Assembly (NCBI GenBank): GCA_025980625.1
Contig: JAICXG010000029.1
Coordinates: forward strand, 1-17,672
Reading direction: 5' to 3'
Length of the DNA stretch: 17,672 nt
Source of the DNA: Chthoniobacterales bacterium
GTDB taxonomy: Bacteria; Verrucomicrobiota; Verrucomicrobiia; Chthoniobacterales; UBA10450
Shown here one piece after another: positions 1-7,915 of this stretch (position 1 is the first letter of the stretch; each line of letters begins with the position of its first letter). The position numbers were made by a program, and so were the translations under genes. The notes under the pieces are model-generated. The model did not search any database. It saw only the letters and a list, made by a program, of their open reading frames with translations, and was not told where the DNA came from.

Positions 1-52
1 TAGGTATTTCCAGATTAGGTGTGATTGAACCGGGCAAGAACGACCGAATCAG

Positions 53-1141
53 TTAGCGGTTACGGGTGGAGGCCGGAGCCTCCGCTTCGTTCGTCTCGGC
101 GCCGCCGAAGACCCACGAGAAAACCGCGAAGACCGACGCTCTGGGTGCGTCGTGGGTCGCCCCGAAAAGTGGCGAAAGGTCCAACCGGGTGTTAGCCGTA
201 GGTTTCCAAGCGACTGTCGGGCCGATGATGAAGCGATAGGACGGATCGTGTCGGATCCCTTTGTCGGAGAAGCCTGTCAGTTGCATTTCTGCCCCGATCT
301 TCAATCGCTCCTTCGGCAAGAGCACCGGGACCATCGCGCTTTGTGCAAAGCCCCATTCCCGGCCGCGATCGCCACCAGTTTCTGCCTCGAAAAAGCCGTT
401 CAAAGCCCATTCCAGCGAGCCGAAGAATTCCTCCGCGAGAAGGAGGCGCACTTCGAGAGCGCCCGGTAATGGCTCATGCGCGTTCAGAAATTCCTCGGCC
501 TCGCCTTTCGCCAGCGGCTCGGGTGGGCCCTCATCATGCAGGATGTCGCCGATGCCGAATCTGTATTCCATGAAGATCGTGGGATTGAGCGGAATCTTAT
601 CCCAGTCAGCAAAGGCATAACGCCCTTCCAAGCTGAAGGATCGCTCCTGAGTCCTGCCGCGAAATGTCTCGATCGAATTCTCGATCGCGACGCCGAAGCG
701 ATAAGGCAGGCCGAGCTCGATCTCGGCCGTGCACATGTGGTCCGGCCGATTAAATCGCAGTGCGTCGCCTTGATAAATGGCGGCGGCGAAGACCGCCCAT
801 GGCGGCAGGACGTAAGCATTCACCAAATTGGAGAAACGGCTGCGCGAGAGCGCGGGCGGCGCGCCATAGGCACTCGGCACCTCTTCTCCCCTGATTACCA
901 ACGTTGTCTCAGTCGCGCTGCTTGATTCGGTAGGGCCAGGTTCAGCAGGTTGGTCGTCAGTAGCACTTGACGGTTTGGCCGAAGTCGTGGCTGGCGTCGG
1001 AGCAGCCGCGTTGGTCTGATTCAATGCAACGGCGTCCTGCGCTTGTCCGATGGGGCTGCAAATTATTGCCGCGAGGATTGTGGCAAGACAGACGAAGATT
1101 CCCCGAAGCAACCCATGTTCCCGCTTAATTTTTGTGGACAT
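53..1141 (-). CDS. Putative outer-membrane beta-barrel protein with signal peptide
   Basis: The product is 362 residues from the chosen ATG at 1141; the frame stays open to 1228, but the extra 29 residues look like non-coding leader and hide the signal peptide. From 1141 the protein starts with a basic segment (STKIKREHG), a hydrophobic stretch (about residues 11-32) and a likely cleavage after IGQA. Next is a low-complexity Ala/Thr/Ser/Pro linker (about residues 38-80), then roughly 250 residues of alternating hydrophobic/polar strands rich in aromatic residues (for example YRFGIGD, FIIGPTVAW, VFAVFSWVFGG), as expected for a beta barrel. I do not recognise a named family. It lies 83 bp downstream of the sensor kinase on the same strand, so it may be a target or co-transcribed partner of that two-component system; that is inference. 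It has no copy of the CCTAACGA word. Confidence 0.75.
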   Translation of the reverse strand: MSTKIKREHGLLRGIFVCLATILAAIICSPIGQAQDAVALNQTNAAAPTPATTSAKPSSATDDQPAEPGPTESSSATETTLVIRGEEVPSAYGAPPALSRSRFSNLVNAYVLPPWAVFAAAIYQGDALRFNRPDHMCTAEIELGLPYRFGVAIENSIETFRGRTQERSFSLEGRYAFADWDKIPLNPTIFMEYRFGIGDILHDEGPPEPLAKGEAEEFLNAHEPLPGALEVRLLLAEEFFGSLEWALNGFFEAETGGDRGREWGFAQSAMVPVLLPKERLKIGAEMQLTGFSDKGIRHDPSYRFIIGPTVAWKPTANTRLDLSPLFGATHDAPRASVFAVFSWVFGGAETNEAEAPASTRNR

Positions 1142-1169
1142 GCCCGGGTTTTTACCCTGCGGGTCGAAA

Positions 1170-1201
1170 GATGACAAGAACATAATGATATTTTTGTCAT
1201 C
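1170..1201. promoter_or_regulatory. AT-rich dyad between sensor kinase and barrel gene (operator or weak terminator)
   Basis: GATGACAA at 1170-1177 is repeated perfectly inverted as TTGTCATC at 1194-1201. Pairing continues inward through one G-T and two A-T pairs, giving an 11-bp stem (1170-1180 with 1191-1201) and a 10-base loop. It sits 24 bases after the kinase stop and 28 bases before the barrel-protein ATG. The stem is poor in GC and no clean T-run follows on the minus strand, so a protein-binding operator seems at least as likely as a terminator. The function is not shown by the sequence. Confidence 0.5.
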
Positions 1202-1224
1202 AAAGCAGAAACGATGCCTATGCG

Positions 1225-2631
1225 TCAACCGGCTTCTTTTCCACCGCCGCCCGGGAACCGCAGCGTTATGGTCGTGCCGCGGCCGACTTCGCTCTCGATC
1301 AGGACAGAACCGCCGTGCAAATCGGCGATCGATTTGACCAGCGCCAATCCCAAGCCGGTGCCTTCGCTGCTGCGCGAAGCATCGACTCGATAAAATCGGT
1401 CAAAGACCCGGGAGAGATGCTCAGCCGGAATCCCACCCCCGGTGTCAGCTACGGTAATTTTGGCGCCGCTCCCATCGGTCGTTAGGCAAATGTCGATCGC
1501 GCCACCGTCGGCCGTGAAACGGACCGCGTTATCGACCAGGTTACTGACGGCGCGGCCGAACAAAATCGGATCGGCAAAAACCTGGCCTTCGCCCGTGCAA
1601 CGGATCGTCAGGCCGCGTTCCTCCGCGATCGCTTCGTTGTAAGCTGCAATTCGTTCAATCGCGGCCCGGCCGTTGAAAAAAGAGCAGTGCACTTTGCTCT
1701 CAGCCGCTTCCGCCCGGGCGAGGAAGAGGAGATTGTCGATGATCCCGGAGAGGCGGGCACATTCCGCCACACTCGATTCGATCACGGCCTGGTATTCGTT
1801 AGGCGAACGCAACCGCGTCAGCGCCACCTCGGCTTCGCCGCGGATGTTGGCGAGTGGAGTGCGCAATTCGTGAGCCAGATCGGCGGAGAACTGCGAAAGC
1901 CGGGTAAAAGAATCCTCCAGCCGATCGAGCATGTCGTCGAAAGCGATCGCGACCGGTTGCAATTCGCGCGGCCATTCGCTGGGCGGCACTTTCTCATCCA
2001 GGCGGGTCGGCCCGACGCGCATGAGCAAGCGCGTCATCGTTTCGAGCGGACGCAAACCGCGTTTCGCCACTGTCATCGCGATGATTACGGACGCTACGAT
2101 GCCGCAGACGAGCGCCACCATGACGAGCAGGCCGAACTGCTTTTCAAATTGCTCGTCCACGGTTCGATCCTGCGCCACCTGGATCGTGTAGAGCTGACCG
2201 TTGGCCGGCGCGGTGACCGAGAGCAACGAAAACAATTTTCCCCCCGCCTCGTAATCGCGCGGCTCCGCCGCCAGCGGAGCGGCCGCGCGCGAGGAAAAAA
2301 GATCCGACGCAAGCAGCTGATCCATCCCTGGCGTTTGCGCGAGGACGCGGCCCTTCGGATCCAGCACCCGGACCCAGTAAGGCGCGCGCTGACCGGCTGG
2401 AGTGGCGCGCAATTCCTGGTTTAAAAGCGCCATACCACCGTTTGACTTCAGGCTCGCCCGGACGGCCGCGACTTTGTCCAGGAGAACGGCGCGATCCTCC
2501 GCATAAGCATGCCTAACGATGATCCAGTAGAGCACGCCCAGCCCGCAAAAGAGAAGCAACGCCGCGGCCGGCGTGAAGAGTAAAACCAGCTGCGACGCGA
2601 TCGATCGCGGTTCAGCTGGGTTTGAGGACAT
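1225..2631 (-). CDS. Sensor histidine kinase, heavy-metal-sensor (CusS/CopS-like) type
   Basis: The 468-residue inner-membrane sensor has the order TM1 (about 14-39), periplasmic sensor region (about 40-165), TM2 (about 167-189), HAMP (about 190-243), HisKA with phospho-acceptor His254 in DLAHELRTPL, and a HATPase_c domain. The HATPase_c domain shows the N box (SNLVDN, 363-368), G1 (ADTGGGIP), F box (FDRFYR) and G2 (GTGLGLALV). All catalytic motifs are intact. The architecture and motif wording match the CusS/CopS heavy-metal kinases, but the sensor domain is not readable for ligand, so metal sensing is only a family-based guess. Its ATG at 2631 lies inside the end of the response-regulator gene (20-base overlap), which implies one transcript and translational coupling. 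Three copies of the CCTAACGA word lie in the gene (1479, 1796, 2511). Confidence 0.93.
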   Translation of the reverse strand: MSSNPAEPRSIASQLVLLFTPAAALLLFCGLGVLYWIIVRHAYAEDRAVLLDKVAAVRASLKSNGGMALLNQELRATPAGQRAPYWVRVLDPKGRVLAQTPGMDQLLASDLFSSRAAAPLAAEPRDYEAGGKLFSLLSVTAPANGQLYTIQVAQDRTVDEQFEKQFGLLVMVALVCGIVASVIIAMTVAKRGLRPLETMTRLLMRVGPTRLDEKVPPSEWPRELQPVAIAFDDMLDRLEDSFTRLSQFSADLAHELRTPLANIRGEAEVALTRLRSPNEYQAVIESSVAECARLSGIIDNLLFLARAEAAESKVHCSFFNGRAAIERIAAYNEAIAEERGLTIRCTGEGQVFADPILFGRAVSNLVDNAVRFTADGGAIDICLTTDGSGAKITVADTGGGIPAEHLSRVFDRFYRVDASRSSEGTGLGLALVKSIADLHGGSVLIESEVGRGTTITLRFPGGGGKEAG

Positions 2632-3313
2632 AACCGGCGCCCCGCACGGTGTGGATCAATTTTTTCGGATAAGGATCGTCCACCTTCGCGCGCAGCCGCC
2701 GCACCATCACGTCGAGAACGTTGGTTCCGGTCTGAAAATCAATTCCCCAGACGTGGCTCTCGATCTCCTTGCGCGAAACCACTTCCCCCGCCGCCCGCAC
2801 AAGCTGGGCAAGGAGAAGAAATTCCTTCGCCGTGAGATGGAGCGGCTGACCGGCGCGGAGGGCGCGGTGGCGGTGCGTGTCGAGCTCGAGATCCTCAATT
2901 TTCAAATAATCGCTCTGCTGCGTTTCGCTGCGGCGCAGGAGCGAGCGGACCCGGGCGAGGAGCTCGGAAAACGCGAACGGTTTCACGAGATAATCATCGG
3001 CTCCCAGCTCGAGCCCTTTCACTCGGTCCGGCACACTGTCGCGCGCGGTGAGAAAGAGAATCGGGGTGTGCACGCCTTTCTTCCGCAGCTCTTCGACCAC
3101 CGTCCAGCCGTCCCTCTTCGGGAGCATGACATCGACGAGCAGTAGATCGAAGCGCGAACCGAGCGCGAGATGCAGCCCGGTCTCGCCATCACGCGCCGTC
3201 TCGACGTGGTAACCGGCTTCCTCGAGGCCTTTGACGATAAAGGCGGAGGTTTTTTTCTCGTCCTCGATGAGCAGGATGCGCACGGAGCAAGCTATACTAA
3301 GTGCCGTCTCCAT
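2612..3313 (-). CDS. OmpR/CusR-type response regulator
   Basis: The N-terminal receiver domain has acidic residues in IEDE, phospho-acceptor Asp61 (Asp51 counted from the internal GTG) in LLLVDVMLP, a Thr in FLTAR and the conserved Lys in YLVKPF. The C-terminal winged helix has the usual signatures LTAKEFLLL, SRKEIESHVW, TNVLDVMVRRLR and IHTVRGAGYVL. It is a DNA-binding transcription factor and the cognate partner of the overlapping kinase. The start is uncertain. ATG at 3313 has GGAG 11 bases upstream; a TTG at 3319 is also possible. Alignment with the family, which begins M-x-I-L-L-I-E-D-E, favours GTG at 3283, just downstream of a promoter-like sequence, which would make the message leaderless. 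The closest types are CusR/CopR regulators of metal efflux; no efflux pump gene is seen in the window. Confidence 0.93.
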   Translation of the reverse strand: METALSIACSVRILLIEDEKKTSAFIVKGLEEAGYHVETARDGETGLHLALGSRFDLLLVDVMLPKRDGWTVVEELRKKGVHTPILFLTARDSVPDRVKGLELGADDYLVKPFAFSELLARVRSLLRRSETQQSDYLKIEDLELDTHRHRALRAGQPLHLTAKEFLLLAQLVRAAGEVVSRKEIESHVWGIDFQTGTNVLDVMVRRLRAKVDDPYPKKLIHTVRGAGYVLKPS

Positions 3314-3319
3314 CTTCAA
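3291..3319 (-). promoter_or_regulatory. Candidate sigma70-type promoter of the two-component operon
   Basis: Read on the minus strand, TTGAAG (3314-3319) and TATAGC (3291-3296) are separated by 17 bases, with 4 of 6 matches to each consensus box. Transcription would begin about at the GTG at 3283, giving a leaderless message. A GCCTAACGA copy (3332-3340) lies 12 bp upstream of the -35 box. The prediction is by eye only. Confidence 0.35.
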
Positions 3320-3454
3320 GTGTGCTCCAATTCGTTAGGCAGATGGACAGCCAAAATTGTCAGCTACTTCGTTAGGTCAGGCTCTGCCTGCCGCTGATCT
3401 CAAACACGAATCGCGCCTGACGCAAAATGGTAGCCGGAGGTGGCAAGTTGCCTT

Positions 3455-3464
3455 AGGAAATAGG
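3455..3464 (+). promoter_or_regulatory. Ribosome binding site fixing the start of the BNR-repeat gene
   Basis: AGGAAATAGG directly precedes ATG at 3465, with AGGA six bases from the start. The same ATG begins an ideal signal peptide, so it is preferred over an in-frame TTG at 3357 that would add 36 non-conserved residues. Confidence 0.7.
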
Positions 3465-6305
3465 ATGCACGTCTTTGCTCGTCCTGACCTCGCATTAGTC
3501 TCGTTAGGTCTATTTTCGCTCTTTGCCCTTCCCGCGCCGGCCCAGGAAAAAGAACTCGCGCCGATTGTCTCTCCGCCGCCCGCCCTCGCGATGCCTTCCG
3601 GCGCGCCTTCCGCCACCCCGGCGGGCCCGACTGCGTCGCCCAGCCCAAGCGTGTCGCCCGCGCCGCCGCAATTGACCGAGGTGCTGTTCAAGGGGCTGAA
3701 GGCGCGCGCGATCGGGCCGGCGGTGATGGGCGGTCGGGTTTCCGATCTCGCAATCGATCCGCGCAACCCATATGTCTTTTATGTCGGGCTCGCCACTGGC
3801 GGCATTTTCAAAAGCACAAATAACGGCGTCAGCTTCGACCCGGTTTTTGATAAGCAACCTCGCCTTTCGATCGGGGCGATCGCGGTCGCGCCCTCCGATT
3901 CGAACGTCATCTGGGTCGGAAGCGGAGAAGCGAATGATCGCAATTCTTCGGAGTGGGGCGACGGCGTCTATCGTTCGAGTGACGGTGGCTCGAGCTGGGA
4001 CAACGTCGGCCTGAAGGAGAGCCGGGCGATCGCGCGCATCGTCGTCCATCCGAAGAAGCCGGAAGTCGCCTACGTTGCGGCGATGGGCAACCTCTGGAAG
4101 GACGGGGGCGAGCGCGGCCTTTATAAGACGACGGACGCGGGGAAAACCTGGAAGTTAATCCTGAAAGCACCTTCGCCTAACGATGCCCGCACCGGCTGCG
4201 GCGATGTCGCGCTTGATCCTTCGAACCCGGAGATTGTCTACGCCGCCTTGTATGCGCGGCAGCGCACGCCCTGGTCGTTTGCCTATGGCGTGACGGCGAC
4301 GAACGGCGCCGATGTCGGCGGCATTTTCAAAAGCACTGACGGCGGCGCGACCTGGAAAAAGCTGAGCGGTGGTTTGCCTAACGAGACCGGCCGGATTGGT
4401 CTGGCGGTTTCTTTGAGCAAGCCGAAACTCGTGATGGCAGTGGTGCAAAGCGATGCCGGCGGGGCGAGCGACATCAGCAACATCCACAGCCGAAGCGGCG
4501 GCGTTTTCCGCTCGGAAGATGGCGGGGAGAAATGGACCCGGATAAGCGACATCGATCCGCGTCCGTTTTATTTCAGCCAGATCCGGATCGATCCGGCGAA
4601 CGACCAGCGCATTTACGTCCTCGGGATGGCGGTGCTCGCTTCGGATGATGGCGGGAAAAATTTTCGGGAAGATCTTTCCGAGAAAATCCATCCCGATTGT
4701 CACGCGCTCGCCATTCAGCCGGGCTCGACACCCGCGCCGCAGCCGCCAAAAGCGGAAGAAAAAAACAAGCCACCCAAGCCGCCGGTCTCCCAGCGGCTGA
4801 TTCTTGGGACTGACGGCGGCGTGTATCAAAGCTTCGCCGCGGGCAAAGGCTGGGAGCATCTGGCGCGTTTCCCGGCCGGCGAGTTTTACCGCGTTACGCT
4901 CGACGACATGCAGCCGTTCTATCGGGTCGCCGGCGGCTTGCAGGATAACGAAAGCTTCGCCGGCCCGAGTCAGACACAAATGAAGGAAGGAATTCGCAAC
5001 TCGGACTGGATGGCGCTGCAAGGTGGTGATGGATTTTATGTCGTGTTCGATCCCTTCGATCCGCAGATTTTTTATGCGGAAAGCCAGGAAGGTTTTATCC
5101 ACCGGATCAACCTGCGAAATGGAGAGCGGCGCGACCTGCGACCGGAACCGCCGGAAGGCCAGGAGCGCTATCGCTTTCACTGGAACTCGCCCCTCATCGG
5201 CAGCCGGCATCATCCCGGCGTGCTTTATCTGGCCGGCAACAGGATCTTTCGCCTAACGAATAAAGCCGAGCAATATGAGGTCATCAGCCCCGATCTCACT
5301 CGGAACGAGCCAGGCAAGATCGCGGCCGCCGGCAGCGGCGCGGAAAATTATGGGGCCGTTTATTCGTTAGCCGAATCGCCAGTGAAAGCCGGCATGCTCT
5401 GGGCCGGGACGGATGATGGACGTCTGTGGGTAACGCAGGATGACGGGAAAAACTGGACGGAGCTGACGAATAAACTCCCCGAGCCGGAGCGCGGACAATG
5501 GATTGTGCGGATCGAGCCGGGCGCGAAAGACTCGAAGGTCGCCTATGTGGTGACCAATGCCTACCGGACCGGCGACGATCGACCATTCATCTTGCGCACG
5601 GGCGATACTGGCCAGAGCTGGCAGCGCATCGTCGGCGAAGGAATCCCGCCTAACGACCCGGTCGAGGTCGTGCGCGAGGATCCGGTCAACTCCAATCTCC
5701 TTTACGCCGGGACGCACTTTGGCCTCTTCGCCTCCTTCGACCGGGGCGGGCATTGGCTGCGGATCGGCGATCCGCCGGCGGTGCGGGTGGACGACATCCA
5801 GATTCACCCGCGCACCGCCGATCTCGTGATCGCGACGCACGGCCGCAGCATTTACATTCTCGACGACACGCGACCTTTGCGCGAGCTGACACCGGAAGTG
5901 ATGGCGGAGACGGCCCATCTCTTTCCGATTCCAGCGGCGCGCGGATTTTACCTGCTGCCGGGGGTTTCCGAGTTCGCGGGCAAAGGGCTTTATCATGGCG
6001 AAAATCCTCCCGAGGGCGCGCTGATTACATTTTGGGTAAAGGAGTTCACCGGAGATGAGGTCAAGATCGCAATCACCAATTCCGAGGGCCAGCCGGTCGC
6101 GAATCTGAAAGCTCCCGGCACGCAGGGAATGCATCGCCTCAACTGGGACCTGCGACCGACCAAAGATGTGCTGATCGAATATGGGGGACAGGATCCGAAG
6201 ATGTTTGTCCCGAGCGGTGATTACACGGCTGAGTTGAGTTACGGGCGCGAGAAAAAGAAACAGACCTTCCACGTCGAAATCGCTAAAGGCATCAGGACTC
6301 GTTAG
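3465..6305 (+). CDS. Secreted BNR/Asp-box beta-propeller protein (VPS10/sortilin-like 'glycosyl hydrolase' family)
   Basis: The product is 946 residues. A signal peptide (about 1-26, ending PAPAQ) is followed by a Pro/Ser/Ala-rich linker (about 33-70) and then a long run of Asp-box blades: STNNGVSF, SSDGGSSW, TTDAGKTW, STDGGATW, SEDGGEKW, SDDGGKNF, TQDDGKNW, RTGDTGQSW and SFDRGGHW. The family signature GGLQDN is at about 490-495. A second Pro/Lys-rich linker is at about 420-440. The C-terminal ~130 residues resemble a FlgD-type Ig fold (ITNSEGQPV ... HRLNWDLR). Proteins annotated this way are exported and are common in soil Verrucomicrobiota and Acidobacteriota; enzymatic activity is usually unproven and no catalytic residues can be assigned here. 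The gene diverges from the two-component operon. It holds five exact CCTAACGA-word copies wholly inside it and a sixth, at 6299-6307, that provides its TAG stop. A 20-bp exact repeat (3798-3817 and 4317-4336) encodes GGIFKST twice. Confidence 0.9.
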   Translation: MHVFARPDLALVSLGLFSLFALPAPAQEKELAPIVSPPPALAMPSGAPSATPAGPTASPSPSVSPAPPQLTEVLFKGLKARAIGPAVMGGRVSDLAIDPRNPYVFYVGLATGGIFKSTNNGVSFDPVFDKQPRLSIGAIAVAPSDSNVIWVGSGEANDRNSSEWGDGVYRSSDGGSSWDNVGLKESRAIARIVVHPKKPEVAYVAAMGNLWKDGGERGLYKTTDAGKTWKLILKAPSPNDARTGCGDVALDPSNPEIVYAALYARQRTPWSFAYGVTATNGADVGGIFKSTDGGATWKKLSGGLPNETGRIGLAVSLSKPKLVMAVVQSDAGGASDISNIHSRSGGVFRSEDGGEKWTRISDIDPRPFYFSQIRIDPANDQRIYVLGMAVLASDDGGKNFREDLSEKIHPDCHALAIQPGSTPAPQPPKAEEKNKPPKPPVSQRLILGTDGGVYQSFAAGKGWEHLARFPAGEFYRVTLDDMQPFYRVAGGLQDNESFAGPSQTQMKEGIRNSDWMALQGGDGFYVVFDPFDPQIFYAESQEGFIHRINLRNGERRDLRPEPPEGQERYRFHWNSPLIGSRHHPGVLYLAGNRIFRLTNKAEQYEVISPDLTRNEPGKIAAAGSGAENYGAVYSLAESPVKAGMLWAGTDDGRLWVTQDDGKNWTELTNKLPEPERGQWIVRIEPGAKDSKVAYVVTNAYRTGDDRPFILRTGDTGQSWQRIVGEGIPPNDPVEVVREDPVNSNLLYAGTHFGLFASFDRGGHWLRIGDPPAVRVDDIQIHPRTADLVIATHGRSIYILDDTRPLRELTPEVMAETAHLFPIPAARGFYLLPGVSEFAGKGLYHGENPPEGALITFWVKEFTGDEVKIAITNSEGQPVANLKAPGTQGMHRLNWDLRPTKDVLIEYGGQDPKMFVPSGDYTAELSYGREKKKQTFHVEIAKGIRTR

Positions 6306-6407
6306 GCATGATGTCACCGGGCGCCTCGCTTCGTGTGTCACTGGGCCTTCGCTAAGTGACGCCAGCGTTTCGGCCGCAAGCCAGACATCTCTGACTCACA
6401 ACCAAGA

Positions 6408-6455
6408 GCGCCCGACCGGCGATACCGGCCGGGCGCCAGGATTTTTTAGTCCTGG
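6408..6455. terminator. Two-part hairpin terminator between convergent genes
   Basis: A 12-bp GC-rich stem pairs 6408-6419 with 6425-6436 across a five-base loop; it has one A-C mismatch on the plus strand and a G-U on the minus strand. It is followed on the plus strand by CAGGA and six T residues (6442-6447). The T-run is itself the loop of a second perfect stem, CCAGGA (6436-6441) with TCCTGG (6450-6455). The T-run fits plus-strand termination after the propeller gene, while the better stem pairing on the minus strand suits the convergent secreted-protein gene, whose stop abuts it at 6456. Confidence 0.75.
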
Positions 6456-7838
6456 TTATTTCGTTCCCGGGACGGGCGCTGGGTCAATTTCATATGCTTC
6501 GACCAAACCGATTCCCGAGGTGTCGTTCACGCCGCTGAGGATTGCGGTGTATTCACCTGCGGGAAGAATGTCGTAGATGGCCGCCTCATTCGGGTCGGTC
6601 GGAGCAAGCCCGGCGTCCGATACCTGCTGCATGTTGGGATCGTCCATCCAGTTGTCATTTGTCGCGAGCACATTGGCGTTGGCATCGATCAGCTGGATCA
6701 TCGGATCGGCCAGGGGATTCGTGACTCCCTTGTCGGCCAGCGAAGGACCGATGCCGCGAACGATGAGTTGGGATAAGCCGCCTCCCCCGCCGCCGAGGAT
6801 AACGCCAGCGATCATGACGTTGTCGCCCGTCTCAACGAAACCGCGGCTGCTGATATTGGCGAGGACCGAGGTAGAGCCGTCATTCAAGCCGTAGACTTCG
6901 ACTAACCCTATTCCGGTCGTGTCACCGACCCCGCTCACAATCACGGTGTATTCGCCGGGAGCGAGCGTCTCGACGAGAGCCGATTCGGCAGGGTCCATGG
7001 GCGCGAGATTGTTATCGGTGAGGGTGGTTTGATCTTCCTGGCTCAAATCCATCCAGTTGTCATTGGTGGCGATCATCATCCCGCTGGCATCGAAGAGCGT
7101 GATCGTCGGGTCAGCCAGCACCGGCGTTGTGGTCCCGGTGATCGAAGGACCGATGCCGCGCACGACGACCTGCTTGTCGTCTGTCCCATTAATAATAAAA
7201 CCGCCGATGAGAACATTCTCTCCCGTGGTGATGTTGGCGCGGGTTGAAATATTTTGCGCTTCCGATGGGGGGTTGACCTCGACCGGCGTCGGGGCCAATT
7301 GAAAATCGAGCTGTTGCAGGGTGAGATCGAGTGTCCCGGGCAAGGCCGTGCCCCCTGAGTTCGCGAAATCGAGCGTAAGCGTTCCGTTGAAGGTACCCGC
7401 TGTGACAAGGGCGGGCAGTTCCGCTGTGCCCTCATACACGTGCAAGCCGGGATCAATCATGCCGGTGATATCGGGAATGGGAATGCCGTTGATGTCTCCC
7501 GAGATCGTATAGGTGATCGGGCCGTCTGCATTGAGATCGCTGGCAAAGCGGTACGCGACGGAGAATTCGTCCCCCGGATCGGCGGAGAACATCCCGCTCA
7601 CTTGGACCGTGGCCGTTTCGGTAACTCCCGGCGGAGTCACGGTCGCGAAACCGGAGAGGTGTATCAAACTCGTCTCGGTCGTGGTGTCCACCATGATGGT
7701 GTTGGGATCGAATGCCTCGGGCGGGATAAAACTCGGACTTCCAGGATCAAGCGTGAGCGTGCCGGCCCGGAGCGGGCCGACGATCGAGCAAAAGGCCGCC
7801 GTGGCGGCCACGAGAACGAGCGCAGCGAGTTTTTTCAT
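6456..7838 (-). CDS. Secreted protein with two tandem C-terminal verrucomicrobial-type modules
   Basis: The start is set at ATG 7838, preceded by GAGG nine bases upstream; the open frame extends to 8171 but crosses the upstream gene region. The 460-residue product starts with a signal peptide (MKKLAALVLVAATAAFC ... RAG). A beta-rich, low-charge N-terminal domain follows (about 27-190; TVQVSGMF, TISGDINGIPIPD, LTLDFANSGG) that I do not recognise. Then come two copies of a ~123-residue module (196-318 and 328-451), each with NIS-x-R, GENV/GDNV, VRGIGPS, ATNDNWMD, LAP-x-DP, PAGEYT/APGEYT and GLVE-x-Y. The second copy has a five-Gly run. Such modules are frequent in exported proteins of Chthoniobacterales; their role is not known to me, and cell-surface adhesion or display is a guess. 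There is no sorting helix at the C-terminus. The gene contains no CCTAACGA word. Confidence 0.85.
   Translation of the reverse strand: MKKLAALVLVAATAAFCSIVGPLRAGTLTLDPGSPSFIPPEAFDPNTIMVDTTTETSLIHLSGFATVTPPGVTETATVQVSGMFSADPGDEFSVAYRFASDLNADGPITYTISGDINGIPIPDITGMIDPGLHVYEGTAELPALVTAGTFNGTLTLDFANSGGTALPGTLDLTLQQLDFQLAPTPVEVNPPSEAQNISTRANITTGENVLIGGFIINGTDDKQVVVRGIGPSITGTTTPVLADPTITLFDASGMMIATNDNWMDLSQEDQTTLTDNNLAPMDPAESALVETLAPGEYTVIVSGVGDTTGIGLVEVYGLNDGSTSVLANISSRGFVETGDNVMIAGVILGGGGGGLSQLIVRGIGPSLADKGVTNPLADPMIQLIDANANVLATNDNWMDDPNMQQVSDAGLAPTDPNEAAIYDILPAGEYTAILSGVNDTSGIGLVEAYEIDPAPVPGTK
6486..7253 (-). repeat. Tandem ~123-residue protein modules encoded by two direct copies
   Basis: Copy 1 is 6885-7253 and copy 2 is 6486-6857. 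The copies are diverged at the DNA level but keep short identical blocks, for example CGAAGGACCGATGCCGCG near 6740 and again near 7145, and CATCCAGTTGTCATT near 6645 and 7049. This shows an old internal duplication rather than a recent one. Confidence 0.8.
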
Positions 7839-7915
7839 AGGTGTAATCCTCAAAGGTTGATTGTTCGTGTGCGCGTCCTTTTCCGGGAAACGCATCAAAA
7901 TTATTTCGGGCTTGA

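Noticed and set aside
1687..2424. 245-codon open frame on the plus strand
   Set aside because: It is antisense to the sensor kinase, very rich in His and Arg and without any family motif, as typical for a shadow frame.
3357..3464. 36-residue N-terminal extension of the propeller protein
   Set aside because: It starts with TTG, would bury the signal peptide, and the AGGA-preceded ATG at 3465 is far better.
4155..5213. 352-codon open frame on the minus strand
   Set aside because: It is antisense to the propeller gene, has no family motif, and such long shadows are normal opposite GC-rich coding DNA.
5367..6341. 324-codon open frame on the minus strand
   Set aside because: It is antisense to the same gene's C-terminal half, with no recognisable domain or ribosome binding site.
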